Source: Arthrobacter sp. StoSoilB5
Lineage (GTDB): Bacteria > Actinomycetota > Actinomycetes > Actinomycetales > Micrococcaceae
Direction of reading: 5' to 3'
NCBI RefSeq assembly: GCF_019977235.1
Contig: NZ_AP024646.1
Coordinates: 4,712,001 to 4,776,000 of the forward strand
Length of the DNA stretch: 64,000 nt
Shown here piece by piece: positions 33,070 through 42,220 of the stretch. Both the position numbers and the translations under genes were made by a program. Position 1 is the first letter of the stretch. Every line of letters begins with the position of its first letter. Under the pieces are notes generated by a model. That model made no database searches and was not told where the DNA came from. It worked only from the letters and a program-made list of their open reading frames with translations.

Positions 33070-34634
33070 TTGGCGGCCCCCGGCTGACCCACGGGTGGTA
33101 CCTCCGCGGAGTCTCCCAGGACTGAGTGGATGTAGGCCGTGCGGTCCAGCATGATTTCCGCCGAGCCGTCCGCCAAATGGAAGAGTGGGCCGGCAAAGAC
33201 CGTGAGCGCGACACCGAAGGCCACAAGGCCCGCGGTGGAGCCCACCATTGTCCGGGGGAGAACTCCCACGTTGCCTGGCGTCAGAAGCACGGGGTCGGGG
33301 TACTCTGCGTCCTCCGGCTTGCGCCAAAATGCCCTGTTCCAAACACGGGCTATTGCCAGCAACGTCAGGAGGCTGGTGACCACGCCGCCCACCACCAAAA
33401 CGATGGCCAGCGGCGTCCCCAAGGCCACACCCGCCTGAAGGAGCCCGAGTTTACCGAGGAAGCCGGAGAAGGGCGGGATGCCAGCGAGGTTCATTGCCGG
33501 GACGAAGAACAGCAAGGCAAGGAGTGGCGAGAGCTTGGCCAGGCCACCCAAGCGGTCAATCGATGACGATCCGCCCCGCCGCTCGATGAGGCCCGTCACC
33601 AGGAACAGGCTGGTCTGCACGGTGATGTGGTGTGCCACGTAGAAGACTGCCGCGCCAAGGCCGGTCACGGACGACATTGCCAAGCCGAACACCATGTAGC
33701 CGATGTGGCTGACAAGGGTGAACGACAAGAGACGCTTGATGTCGCTCTGCGCCAAAGCACCAAGGATGCCCACCACCATGGTCAGCAGCGCCACCACCAT
33801 GAGGGGCACGTTGAGGGTATCGCCAGGGAACAGGAGTGTCTCGGTGCGGACCATGGCATAGACACCCACTTTCGTCAGCAAGCCCGCGAAAACGGCTGTG
33901 ACGGGGGCAGGTGCGGTTGGATAGGAGTCAGGAAGCCAGAAGGACAGCGGGAACACGGCCGCCTTGATTCCGAACGCCACCAGTAGCATCACGTGGAGCA
34001 GGTTTTGCGTGCCTGGATCCAGTTCGGCCAGCTTGATGGCGAGGTCCGCCATGGTGATGGTCCCCGTAGCTCCGTAAATCATGGCGATGGCAATGAGGAA
34101 CAGGACTGAGGACACCACGGACACCACCACGTAGGTGACGCCAGCGCGGATACGGGGCCCCGTCCCGCCAAGGGTCATCAGCACATAGCTTGCCGTCAGC
34201 AGGATTTCGAAGCCCACGTACAAGTTGAAAAGGTCACCTGTCAGGAAGGCATTGGACACGCCAGCCACCAGGATCAAGTACGTGGGGTGGAAGATCGAGA
34301 CCGGTGCTTCCTGGTCACCGTCAGCCATGCCTTGCCCGGTGGCGTAGATCAGGACCGCGAGGCTTACCACGGTGGAAACCACCAGCATGAGTGAGGAGAA
34401 CTGATCCACCACCAACACCACGCCCCACGGCGGCAGCCAACCACCCAGCGTCACGGAGGTTGTTCCGCCGTCCCACACGGACGCCAGGAGCAGGCATTCG
34501 AGCAGGAGCGTCGCGCTGAGGATCACGATGCTGACCACCCGTTGGGCAGCAGTATGCCGGATCAGCACGAACGCGAGGGCTGCACCGAGGATCGGAAGGA
34601 GGACGGCTAGCGGCGACAGGTTTGCGAGGTTCAT
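33066..34634 (-). CDS. mrpD: Mrp antiporter subunit D (NuoM/N-like)
   Basis: A 522-residue polytopic proton-channel subunit related to complex I NuoM/N. The discontinuous-helix signature is VAFGIKAAVFPLSFWLPDSY followed by PTAPAPVTAVFAGLLTKVGV, with the conserved lysine of the channel. FLTGDLFNLYVGFEILLTAS carries the conserved glutamate of helix 5. About fourteen membrane segments. ATG 34634, overlapping the mrpC stop by 4 bp. Confidence 0.92.
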   Translation of the reverse strand: MNLANLSPLAVLLPILGAALAFVLIRHTAAQRVVSIVILSATLLLECLLLASVWDGGTTSVTLGGWLPPWGVVLVVDQFSSLMLVVSTVVSLAVLIYATGQGMADGDQEAPVSIFHPTYLILVAGVSNAFLTGDLFNLYVGFEILLTASYVLMTLGGTGPRIRAGVTYVVVSVVSSVLFLIAIAMIYGATGTITMADLAIKLAELDPGTQNLLHVMLLVAFGIKAAVFPLSFWLPDSYPTAPAPVTAVFAGLLTKVGVYAMVRTETLLFPGDTLNVPLMVVALLTMVVGILGALAQSDIKRLLSFTLVSHIGYMVFGLAMSSVTGLGAAVFYVAHHITVQTSLFLVTGLIERRGGSSSIDRLGGLAKLSPLLALLFFVPAMNLAGIPPFSGFLGKLGLLQAGVALGTPLAIVLVVGGVVTSLLTLLAIARVWNRAFWRKPEDAEYPDPVLLTPGNVGVLPRTMVGSTAGLVAFGVALTVFAGPLFHLADGSAEIMLDRTAYIHSVLGDSAEVPPVGQPGAAK

Positions 34635-35131
34635 GCGCTGCCTCCTTCCTGGCTTCGAGCGGTGTTGGGGGTTTCGGTCGCATCCGGCCTGGCACGGTCC
34701 TCGGGACTTGCGGGAGTTATCGCGAACTCAGATGTTTCCAGCGGGACAATGGCGTCGTCTTCCGCGTCGAAGCTCGGAGTCCTGGCAACCCGGCGGTCTT
34801 CGATGTCATCCTGGATCTCGTCTTGCCGCGCCAAGGCCCATGTCCGGTAGATGATGCCAAGCATGAAGGCAGTCACGGCAAACGAAATGACGATGGATGT
34901 CAGGATGAGCGCTTGAGGCAGGGGGTCGTTGTACTCGCCGGGCGCTGTGTCTTTGGTGAACAGCGGCGCGAGTCCGGCGTACCCTCCCGTACTGAGGATC
35001 AGCAGGTTGGTCGCGTTGGCGAGCAGCATCAGGCCCAGCAGGACGCGCGTCAGGCTGCGCTCCAGGATCAGGTAGATGCCGCAGGCATACAAGACACCCA
35101 TGACGATCAACAGGGTCAGGTTGATGCTCAT
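34631..35131 (-). CDS. mrpC: Mrp antiporter subunit C (NuoK-like)
   Basis: A 166-residue NuoK-like subunit with three membrane segments: LTLLIVMGVLYACGIYLILE, RVLLGLMLLANATNLLILST and PLPQALILTSIVISFAVTAF. The N-x-x-L-x5-G pattern and QALxLTxIVI are family marks. The C-terminal ~50 residues (RRVARTPSFDAEDDAIVPLE onward) are an acidic hydrophilic extension not present in the compact ~110-residue forms. Overlaps both neighbours by 4 bp. Confidence 0.9.
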   Translation of the reverse strand: MSINLTLLIVMGVLYACGIYLILERSLTRVLLGLMLLANATNLLILSTGGYAGLAPLFTKDTAPGEYNDPLPQALILTSIVISFAVTAFMLGIIYRTWALARQDEIQDDIEDRRVARTPSFDAEDDAIVPLETSEFAITPASPEDRARPDATETPNTARSQEGGSA

Positions 35132-38130
35132 GGGTTGCCTTTCGCCGAAGCGGCAGTTTCAGCGGGTTCAGGCTCGGCGACCTTAATCTCTCCGGCTTTC
35201 GCGCCCTTCCCTTCAAAATGCTCGTCGATCTCGGCGCCCAGGCTGCGAAGGACATCAAGAACCAGTCCCACCACGACGATGTAGACGCCGATATCGAAAA
35301 TCGTGGAAGTGACGAACTTGACGTCGCCGAACACGGGCAGCCAGAACTCGATGATCGCGCTCTGGAACACCTGTCCACCGAGGAAGAGCGGCACGAAACC
35401 GGACGCCGCCGCCGTCGCGAGCCCCGTCCCCAAAAGTGTTCCCGCACTTACTGTCGCTGCCTCGCTCAACTCGAACCGGCCGCCAGCAAGGTATCGGATG
35501 GTAAGGGCAAGTCCGGCGGTCAGGCCGCCTGCGAAGCCGCCGCCAGGAAGGTTGTGGCCGGCCAGGAGAAGGTAGATGGAAAAGACGATCATCGAGTGGA
35601 AGATCAGCCGGGTGACCACTTCAAAGATGATCGACCTGCGCTCCGGGGCCAGCGTCCTGCCGGCAACGAGCCAGGCATCCCGGGTCACGTCGGTAAACTT
35701 CCTCGCCACTGCCAGCCGGGCACCGTCGCGGGAGTCACGGTCGACGCCGGTGCGCCGCCCCACGCTGCCCGCTGGCACTGCCTCTGAGGTTTTGATGCGA
35801 TCGCCGCGGCTACGCACGAAAATCAGGCTGGCAACGCCGGTGGCGGCCACTGCCAGGACCGAAATTTCGCCGAAGGTATCCCACGCGCGGATGTCCACGA
35901 GGGTCACGTTGACCACGTTCAGGCCCCCGCCGCCTTCGTAGGCCAGCCGCGGAAATTCAAGGGAGACGGGCGTAGCCACGCGGGCACCCATGGCGTAGAT
36001 GGCCACGAAAATCATGGTGATACCGAACGCGGCGCCAACAATCACGCGGATCACCCGGAGGCGGCCCCCCGTACGGTCGCGCAGTTCGGCGGGCAGGCTG
36101 CGCATTGCCAAAACAAAGGCCACCAGCACGATGGTTTCCACCAGCATCTGGGTCAGTGCGAGGTCAGGCGCACCCTGCAGGGCAAACATGAGTGCAATGC
36201 CATAACCCGTGACAGAGACCATGAGCACCGCCAGGAAGCGCTTGTTGGCGCGGACGGCAGCCAGCGCACCCACCACGATCCCCACCCCCGCGATCACCTG
36301 CAACGGAGAGTTCGGATCGATGAAATAGACACCGTCCGGCAGAGGTTTGTTGTTCAGGGTCAGGGCCGTGAGCGGTACTGCGAAGGCAACTGTGAGGATG
36401 ACGGTCAGGTAGAAGTACAGCGAACCACGCTGGGTGCGGCCCGTGACCCACACCGCGACGTCATCCAATGCGCCAATCGTATGTTGGTACGCGCGGTCGC
36501 CGTCCACCCAATCGGGAACCAGGCCCTGCACGCGTGAAACAACGTTGCGGCCATAGAACATGGCGGCACCAGCCACAAACGTGATTGCGGTCAGTCCCAG
36601 AGCGGGAGTGAGCCCATGCCACAAAGCCAGGTGTCCGGCGTCGGCCGCTCCCTCTCCTTCAGCGAACAGGCTGGCGTACGGCTGGATCCAACTGTCCACC
36701 GGCGCGGGCCACAGCCCGTAAACAATGCTGAGGAAACTCAGAAGCGCGGGCGCGGCAAGGAAGGCGGGCTTGATGGCTTTGAACGGTGTGCGCTCCACAC
36801 CGGACTTGGCGGCAAAGGCACCCCACATGAAACGCGCGCTGTACGCGAAGGTGAGGATGGAACCGATCACGAGCCCGATAAGGATCCATACGCCCCAAGC
36901 GGTTGCGTCGGGGCCCGTCCCATAGTGCACGAAGGCTTCAAACACGGACTCCTTGGCCACGAAACCCGCGAGCGGCGGCACCCCTGCCATGGATGCGGCC
37001 GCGATCGCGGCCACTACCCCGAGGGCTCGCGAGGACTGGAAGACGCCAGAGAGTTTACGGATGTCGCGGGTCCCGGATTGGTGGTCGATGATCCCGACCA
37101 CCAGGAACAGTGCGGCTTTGAACAAGCCGTGGGCCAGGAGAAGCCCAAGCCCCGCGAGGGCGGCGTCAGCCCTGCCCAGCCCCACCACCATGGTGAGGAA
37201 GCCGAGCTGGCTCACCGTCCCGTAGGCGAGGATAAGCTTGATATCCGTCTGCCGGAGGGCCCTGTACCCGCCAACCAACATGGTGGCAAGGCCAAGGCCC
37301 AGGACCATCGGCAGCCAGAATTGCGAGTCCGCGAATCCCGGCGCCAGGCGCGCGACGATGTAGATACCGGCCTTCACCATGGCCGCGGCATGCAGGTAGG
37401 CGCTCACCGGGGTTGGGGCTGCCATGGCACCCGGAAGCCAGAAGTGGAAGGGCACCAGCGCCGATTTGGTCACGGCACCTACCAGGATGAGAACGACGGC
37501 GGCCCCCACCATCCCACTGGTGGTTCCGTTCACGAGCGTCCCGGCTTTGTCCAGAATGGCGGAGATCCGGTAGGTTCCGGCCGCTTGGCCCAGGATGATC
37601 AAGCCCACGAGCATTGCCAACCCGCCGGCCGTGGTGACCATCAGCGCTTGGAGGGCCGATCGACGCGCGGCCAGGCGGGTCCGGGCGTAACCGATGAGCA
37701 GGTATGACAGGACGGTAGTGAGCTCCCAGAAGATGAACAACACCAGGAGGTCATCGGACGTCACCAACCCAAACATCGCACCGGCAAAGGCCAGGAGTTG
37801 GGCCCCGAAACCGCCGAGCCCGGGATCCTTGTTCTTGAAGTACCGGGCGCAATAGACCAGGACCAGCGAGCCAATGCCAAGAATGAGCACTGACATGACC
37901 CATGCGAGCGCATCCATCCTGAAAGCAAACTCAAGCTTCAGGTCTGGGATCCAGGGGAATACTTCTTCTATGCCGCCGCCGGAATATACGGGCCCGTATT
38001 GGAGAACCAGCCACACGAAGGCGGCCGCGGGAACTGCTGCCAGGACATAGAAGGCATTCCGACCAAGTTTGCTGAAGATCAAGGGCGCCACAGTTGCCGC
38101 TACAAAGGTGATGGCGAGAACTGTGATCAC
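35128..38130 (-). CDS. mrpA: Mrp antiporter subunits A and B fused
   Basis: A 1000-residue protein. The N-terminal ~800 residues are MrpA: NuoL-like helix 5 DDLLVLFIFWELTTVLSYLL, the channel signature AVTKSALVPFHFWLPGAMAA and PTPVSAYLHAAAMVKAGIYI, and the MrpA-specific LFALQGAPDLALTQMLVETI. The C-terminal part, from IIFEVVTRLIFHSMIVFSIY through LAGHNLPGGGFAGGLTAGLA, is MrpB. The fused form is usual in group 2 type operons and in actinobacteria. GTG 38130 has GGAG five bases upstream. The complex exports Na+ or K+ in exchange for protons, supporting salt and alkaline-pH tolerance. Confidence 0.92.
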   Translation of the reverse strand: MITVLAITFVAATVAPLIFSKLGRNAFYVLAAVPAAAFVWLVLQYGPVYSGGGIEEVFPWIPDLKLEFAFRMDALAWVMSVLILGIGSLVLVYCARYFKNKDPGLGGFGAQLLAFAGAMFGLVTSDDLLVLFIFWELTTVLSYLLIGYARTRLAARRSALQALMVTTAGGLAMLVGLIILGQAAGTYRISAILDKAGTLVNGTTSGMVGAAVVLILVGAVTKSALVPFHFWLPGAMAAPTPVSAYLHAAAMVKAGIYIVARLAPGFADSQFWLPMVLGLGLATMLVGGYRALRQTDIKLILAYGTVSQLGFLTMVVGLGRADAALAGLGLLLAHGLFKAALFLVVGIIDHQSGTRDIRKLSGVFQSSRALGVVAAIAAASMAGVPPLAGFVAKESVFEAFVHYGTGPDATAWGVWILIGLVIGSILTFAYSARFMWGAFAAKSGVERTPFKAIKPAFLAAPALLSFLSIVYGLWPAPVDSWIQPYASLFAEGEGAADAGHLALWHGLTPALGLTAITFVAGAAMFYGRNVVSRVQGLVPDWVDGDRAYQHTIGALDDVAVWVTGRTQRGSLYFYLTVILTVAFAVPLTALTLNNKPLPDGVYFIDPNSPLQVIAGVGIVVGALAAVRANKRFLAVLMVSVTGYGIALMFALQGAPDLALTQMLVETIVLVAFVLAMRSLPAELRDRTGGRLRVIRVIVGAAFGITMIFVAIYAMGARVATPVSLEFPRLAYEGGGGLNVVNVTLVDIRAWDTFGEISVLAVAATGVASLIFVRSRGDRIKTSEAVPAGSVGRRTGVDRDSRDGARLAVARKFTDVTRDAWLVAGRTLAPERRSIIFEVVTRLIFHSMIVFSIYLLLAGHNLPGGGFAGGLTAGLALTIRYLAGGRFELSEAATVSAGTLLGTGLATAAASGFVPLFLGGQVFQSAIIEFWLPVFGDVKFVTSTIFDIGVYIVVVGLVLDVLRSLGAEIDEHFEGKGAKAGEIKVAEPEPAETAASAKGNP

Positions 38131-38331
38131 TGTTTCTCCGCAAAGTCAGGAACGAATTGTCAAAAGTTGGAGCAGGCGGTCATACGTTGGGTTCAGTTGG
38201 ACCAGTTTATCAAGCGGGCCGGACAGTTTTTGGCCGGAGCCGATGGGGCTGCGAATGAATTCCCGCTGCGTTATTCACATAGCGGTCTGTCATCTGCCCG
38301 CCACTGTCAGAGTCCCGATAGCATTCAGGCT

Positions 38332-39735
38332 ATGAACGCGGCCGCAGTTCCCGAAGCCTCCCACCCAGCATCCGAGCTTGCCTCCGGACCTGCTTCTTCC
38401 AAGAAGGGCCAGATCCTCGCGTGGGCATCCTGGGATTGGGGCTCGGCTGCCTTTAACGCGATCATGACCACGTTTGTCTTCACCGTTTATTTGACCTCAA
38501 ATGCCTTCGGCGGGGAGGACACCGCGTCTGCCGCGCTTGGTGCTGCCTTGGCTGTCGCGGGCCTGGCCATCGCGTTGCTGGCACCCGTGACAGGCCAACG
38601 TTCTGATGCCGGCGGACGCCGCAAACTCTGGCTCGGAGTCAACACCGCAGCCACGGCCGTACTCACCGCCCTGTGCTTCTTTGTGTTTCCGCAACCAGGA
38701 TTCCTCCTCCTGGGCGTTTCCCTGATCGCACTTGCCAACATCTTCTTCGAGTTTGCCGGCGTGAACTACAACGCAATGCTGGCCCAGATCTCCACGCCCA
38801 AAAATATCGGCAAGGTCAGCGGCTTTGGTTGGGGCATGGGATACCTCGGTGGGATCGTTGCGTTGCTGCTGGTGCTGCAACTCTTCGTCCAGCCTTCTTT
38901 CGAATGGTTCGGTGCGTCCACTGAAGAATCATTGAACATCCGGCTCGTGGCCATTTTCTCGGCCCTGTGGTTCTTCGTCTTCGCCCTGCCCGTGCTGATT
39001 GCCGTTCCGGAAGTTTCCGTCAAGAAGGACACCGCTTCCCTGGGCTTCATCGCATCGTACAGACTGCTGTTCCGGCGCATCGCAGCCATCTACCGCACCA
39101 GTCCCCACACCATTTACTTCCTGCTCTCCAGCGCGATCTTCCGCGACGGCCTCGCAGCGGTCTTCACGTTCGGCGGAGTAATCGCAGCCGGAACGTTCGG
39201 TTTCGAACTTAAAGAAGTTATCTTCTTCGCAATTTTCGGCAACGTCGTCGCAGCCGTTGGCGCAATCATCGGCGGCTTCCTCGACGACAAAATCGGCCCG
39301 AAGGCAGTCATCGTGCTCTCCTTGGTGGGATTGCTCATCGCGGGCACATTCATCCTCGTGCTTGGCAACGGCAACTATGTCTTCTTCGGAAGCAGCTGGC
39401 CCGCCGCCAACACTTTCTGGATCTTCGGCCTGCTCCTGTGCCTGTTTGTCGGCCCCGCCCAGTCTTCGTCAAGGGCATACCTTGCCAGGCTCGCACCGGA
39501 GGGTGAGTCCGGAGAGCTCTTCGGGCTCTACGCCACCACAGGCCGGGCTGTCAGCTTCCTTGCACCCACCCTCTTCACCCTGTGCATCACAATTGCCGCT
39601 CCGATTGTTGAAGAAGGTGGAGCCCAGCGATGGGGCATCCTCGGCATCATGGTTGTCCTGCTTGCCGGCCTTCTGGTGATCCTGCCGGTGAAGCCGCCCA
39701 GCAAGACCCAAATCGCCGTGGTGCCGGATCACTGA
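38332..39735 (+). CDS. MFS transporter, UMF1/Atg22-like family
   Basis: A 467-residue membrane protein with about twelve segments. The N-terminal GQILAWASWDWGSAAFNAIM is the characteristic 'W-A-x-Y/W-D-W-G-x-x-A/S-F' start of UMF1 transporters. FEFAGVNYNAMLAQISTPKN and FGWGMGYLGGIVALLLVLQL continue the pattern, and GPAQSSSRAYLARLAPEGES is near the C-terminus. ATG 38332 is used; the frame is open 333 bp further upstream but that part overlaps mrpA and is not membrane-like. The substrate is unknown. The 200 bp between mrpA and this gene hold both divergent promoters and no gene. Confidence 0.82.
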   Translation: MNAAAVPEASHPASELASGPASSKKGQILAWASWDWGSAAFNAIMTTFVFTVYLTSNAFGGEDTASAALGAALAVAGLAIALLAPVTGQRSDAGGRRKLWLGVNTAATAVLTALCFFVFPQPGFLLLGVSLIALANIFFEFAGVNYNAMLAQISTPKNIGKVSGFGWGMGYLGGIVALLLVLQLFVQPSFEWFGASTEESLNIRLVAIFSALWFFVFALPVLIAVPEVSVKKDTASLGFIASYRLLFRRIAAIYRTSPHTIYFLLSSAIFRDGLAAVFTFGGVIAAGTFGFELKEVIFFAIFGNVVAAVGAIIGGFLDDKIGPKAVIVLSLVGLLIAGTFILVLGNGNYVFFGSSWPAANTFWIFGLLLCLFVGPAQSSSRAYLARLAPEGESGELFGLYATTGRAVSFLAPTLFTLCITIAAPIVEEGGAQRWGILGIMVVLLAGLLVILPVKPPSKTQIAVVPDH

Positions 39736-39800
39736 CTTCACTGCGACAGCTGGGCGCGAACGGCGTACCAGTGCAGTTCCAACAGAGTTAGGGTGGAGAT

Positions 39801-40283
39801 ATGAACGTGGATGAGACTGAACTCCCGGGCCTTGGGGTCCGTAAGGATTTCGTCACGGCCTCGGGCCGTCGCATCGGTGTCGTGGAGCTTCGCGAAGGCG
39901 AGACCGAACTCTTCGTGTCCACTTGGGATGACCCAGACACGTGCCAGGCTTCCATTCCCCTCACGGCAGATGAAGCCGCAACGCTGGGCAACCTCCTCGG
40001 CGGGCAGCACATCGCCATGCGCCTGGCAGAAGCCCACCGCGAGATCCCTGGCATCGTGACCCGCCAGTTCTCCATCACCCCTGATTCCCCGTTCGTGAAC
40101 CAGCCCATGGGCAAAGCCCAGGTCCGTACCCGCAGTGGCGTCTCGATCGTTGCAATCATGCGCGAAGGCGAGGTCGTCCCCTCGCCCGCACCCGACGTCG
40201 TACTTCACACGGGTGATTTGCTCGTTGCGGTTGGCACCCAGGAAGGCCTCGACTCGGCGGCCGATATCCTCCGCAACGGCTGA
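39801..40283 (+). CDS. khtT: TrkA-C domain regulator of K+/H+ antiporter (KhtT-like)
   Basis: A 160-residue cytoplasmic protein. The C-terminal TrkA_C domain spans about residues 75-158: GKAQVRTRSGVSIVAIMREG, then PSPAPDVVLHTGDLLVAVGT. The N-terminus includes GVRKDFVTASGRRIGVVELR, as in KhtT. It binds a ligand such as a nucleotide and gates the neighbouring antiporter, whose gene begins 7 bases after its stop. Symbol by family and context. Confidence 0.82.
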   Translation: MNVDETELPGLGVRKDFVTASGRRIGVVELREGETELFVSTWDDPDTCQASIPLTADEAATLGNLLGGQHIAMRLAEAHREIPGIVTRQFSITPDSPFVNQPMGKAQVRTRSGVSIVAIMREGEVVPSPAPDVVLHTGDLLVAVGTQEGLDSAADILRNG

Positions 40284-40289
40284 CCCGCC

Positions 40290-41489
40290 ATGGATCCGCT
40301 CGCACTAGCCCTCGTTGAACTGGGGGCCGTCGTCTTCTGCCTCGGTCTCCTTGCTCGATTAGCGGGCCGGATCGGCATGTCCCCCATTCCGCTTTACCTT
40401 GTGGGTGGCTTGGCCTTCGGTGCAGGCGGCTTCGTCAGGCTTGATGGCATGCATGAGTTTGCCCATCTTTCAGGAGAAATTGGCGTCATCCTGCTGCTGT
40501 TGATGCTCGGATTGGAATACACCGCCTCAGAACTGGTCACCGGGCTCAGGCGTTCGTGGCAGGCCGGTGTCCTGGACTTCATCCTGAATTTCATCCCCGG
40601 CGCCGGAATAGCAGTTCTTCTGGGCTGGGGTCTTGTCGGCGCCATCGTAATGGGTGGCGTTACGTATATCTCGTCATCGGGAATCGCCGCCAAGGTCATC
40701 ACGGACCTCGGGCGGATCGGTAACCGTGAAACTCCCGTGGTGCTCTCCATCCTCGTTTTCGAGGACCTCGCCATGGCCATCTACCTGCCCATCCTCACTG
40801 CCATCCTTGCCGGCGTCGGGTTCCTGGGCGGCCTGCAGACAGTGGGCATCGCGCTGGCTGTCGTCACGGTGGTACTGATCATCGCGCTCAAGCATGGACA
40901 CCGTGTCTCCCAAGCCGTTCACAGCGAGAACTCTGAAGTGTTTCTGCTGAACGTGCTCGGTTTGGCCCTCTTGGTAGCCGGCATCGCCTCCGCACTCCAG
41001 GTCTCCGCGGCAGTGGGTGCATTCATGCTCGGCATCGCCATTTCCGGCGCTACAGCCCACAATGCCACCCGCATCCTTGAGCCGCTGAGGGACTTGTTTG
41101 CGGCAATCTTCTTCGTTGCCTTCGGCCTCAACACCGACCCAACGTCCATCCCGCCCGTCCTGGGGTGGGCACTGCTGCTCGCCCTGCTGACAACCGCCAC
41201 CAAAATGGTCACGGGATTCTGGGCAGCCAAACGTGCGGGCATCGCAATGCCCGGCCGCTTCCGCGCTGGAGCCGCCCTGATTGCGCGTGGCGAGTTCTCC
41301 ATCGTCATTGCTGGCCTGGCGGTGGCGTCGGGAGCCGTGCCGGACGAAGTAGCCGCCCTGGCTACGGCCTACGTCCTCATCATGGCCATCTTGGGTCCGC
41401 TTGCAGCCCGCTTCGTGGAGCCTGTTGTCAAGGCACTCCGCAAGAGCCCCCGCACACCGCCGCGCGCCGCGGAGCGCGCCACAGCCTGA
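40290..41489 (+). CDS. khtU: CPA2-family K+/H+ antiporter (KhtU-like)
   Basis: A 399-residue cation:proton antiporter with about twelve membrane segments. LSGEIGVILLLLMLGLEYTA is the conserved helix of CPA2 members. GVTYISSSGIAAKVITDLGR and SILVFEDLAMAIYLPILTAI, with the ED pair, follow. FVAFGLNTDPTSIPPVLG and ALIARGEFSIVIAGLAVASG complete the antiporter core. There is no C-terminal RCK domain; regulation is supplied by the KhtT-like protein upstream. It exports K+, and with the Mrp operon makes a monovalent-cation homeostasis block. Confidence 0.85.
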   Translation: MDPLALALVELGAVVFCLGLLARLAGRIGMSPIPLYLVGGLAFGAGGFVRLDGMHEFAHLSGEIGVILLLLMLGLEYTASELVTGLRRSWQAGVLDFILNFIPGAGIAVLLGWGLVGAIVMGGVTYISSSGIAAKVITDLGRIGNRETPVVLSILVFEDLAMAIYLPILTAILAGVGFLGGLQTVGIALAVVTVVLIIALKHGHRVSQAVHSENSEVFLLNVLGLALLVAGIASALQVSAAVGAFMLGIAISGATAHNATRILEPLRDLFAAIFFVAFGLNTDPTSIPPVLGWALLLALLTTATKMVTGFWAAKRAGIAMPGRFRAGAALIARGEFSIVIAGLAVASGAVPDEVAALATAYVLIMAILGPLAARFVEPVVKALRKSPRTPPRAAERATA

Positions 41490-41535
41490 CGGTTGGCGCC
41501 TGACGGTCAGCGCCTGGCACCCAGCCGGTTTCCGG

Positions 41536-42111
41536 CTAGATGGCAGTCCGGTGGAAGTTCTGGTGGCTGCGGCTGGCGGTGGGTCCGCGCTGGCCTTGGT
41601 AGCGGTTGCCGTATTCACCGGAACCGTAGGGGTGCTCCGCCGAGGATGTCAGGCGGAAGAAGCACAACTGGCCGATCTTCATACCCGGCCACAGCTTGAT
41701 GGGCAGCGTGGCCACGTTGGAAAGCTCCAGAGTGACGTGCCCGGAGAAGCCGGGGTCGATGAAGCCCGCTGTGGAGTGCGTCAGCAAACCAAGCCGGCCG
41801 AGGGAAGACTTACCCTCGAGGCGGGCAGCGATGTCGTCGGGCAGGCTCACTGTCTCGTAGGTGGAGCCGAGTACGAATTCGCCCGGGTGCAGGATGAATG
41901 GCTCATTGCCTTCCACTTCCACCAACCGGGTCAGCTCAGGCTGCTCCTCGGCGGGGTCGATGTGGGCATATTTGTGGTTGTCGAAGAGCCGGAAAAACCG
42001 GTCAATCCGTACGTCCACGGAAGACGGCTGAACCATCGCGGGATCGTACGGTTCAAGGACAATCCGTTGGGAGTCTATTTCGGCACGAATATCGCGGTCA
42101 GAGATCAGCAC
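41536..42111 (-). CDS. dcd: dCTP deaminase
   Basis: A 191-residue enzyme of the dUTPase/Dcd trimer fold, starting [20 protein letters not shown] at GTG 42111. The open frame 474 bp further upstream is antisense to the secreted protein gene and is rejected. Active-site motifs are [36 protein letters not shown] and [20 protein letters not shown] (with the catalytic Glu). It deaminates dCTP to dUTP, and some actinobacterial Dcd also hydrolyse dUTP to dUMP. Divergent from the CAP-domain gene. Confidence 0.93.
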   Translation of the reverse strand: MLISDRDIRAEIDSQRIVLEPYDPAMVQPSSVDVRIDRFFRLFDNHKYAHIDPAEEQPELTRLVEVEGNEPFILHPGEFVLGSTYETVSLPDDIAARLEGKSSLGRLGLLTHSTAGFIDPGFSGHVTLELSNVATLPIKLWPGMKIGQLCFFRLTSSAEHPYGSGEYGNRYQGQRGPTASRSHQNFHRTAI

Positions 42112-42220
42112 AGCATCAAAAATACCCCATGCATTGTCCGGGCCGCCCCATGGGACTATAGTTCCCGGACATGTAAAGCCGCGCCCGTACTTGGGGGCAA
42201 CGAGCATTCGCGGGGTAATT

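Noticed and set aside
32503..33342. Longer MrpE with an 90-residue N-terminal extension
   Set aside because: The extension overlaps mrpD in another frame, is Arg/Gly-rich, and a GTG at 33069 gives the family-like start.
36616..37707. 363-residue plus-strand open frame inside mrpA
   Set aside because: Antisense shadow of a strongly conserved gene; the product is Gly/His/Arg-rich with no family features.
36616..38130. Separate mrpB gene missing from the Mrp operon
   Set aside because: MrpB is present as the C-terminal part of the 1000-residue MrpA protein (IIFEVVTRLIFHSM...LPGGGFAGG).
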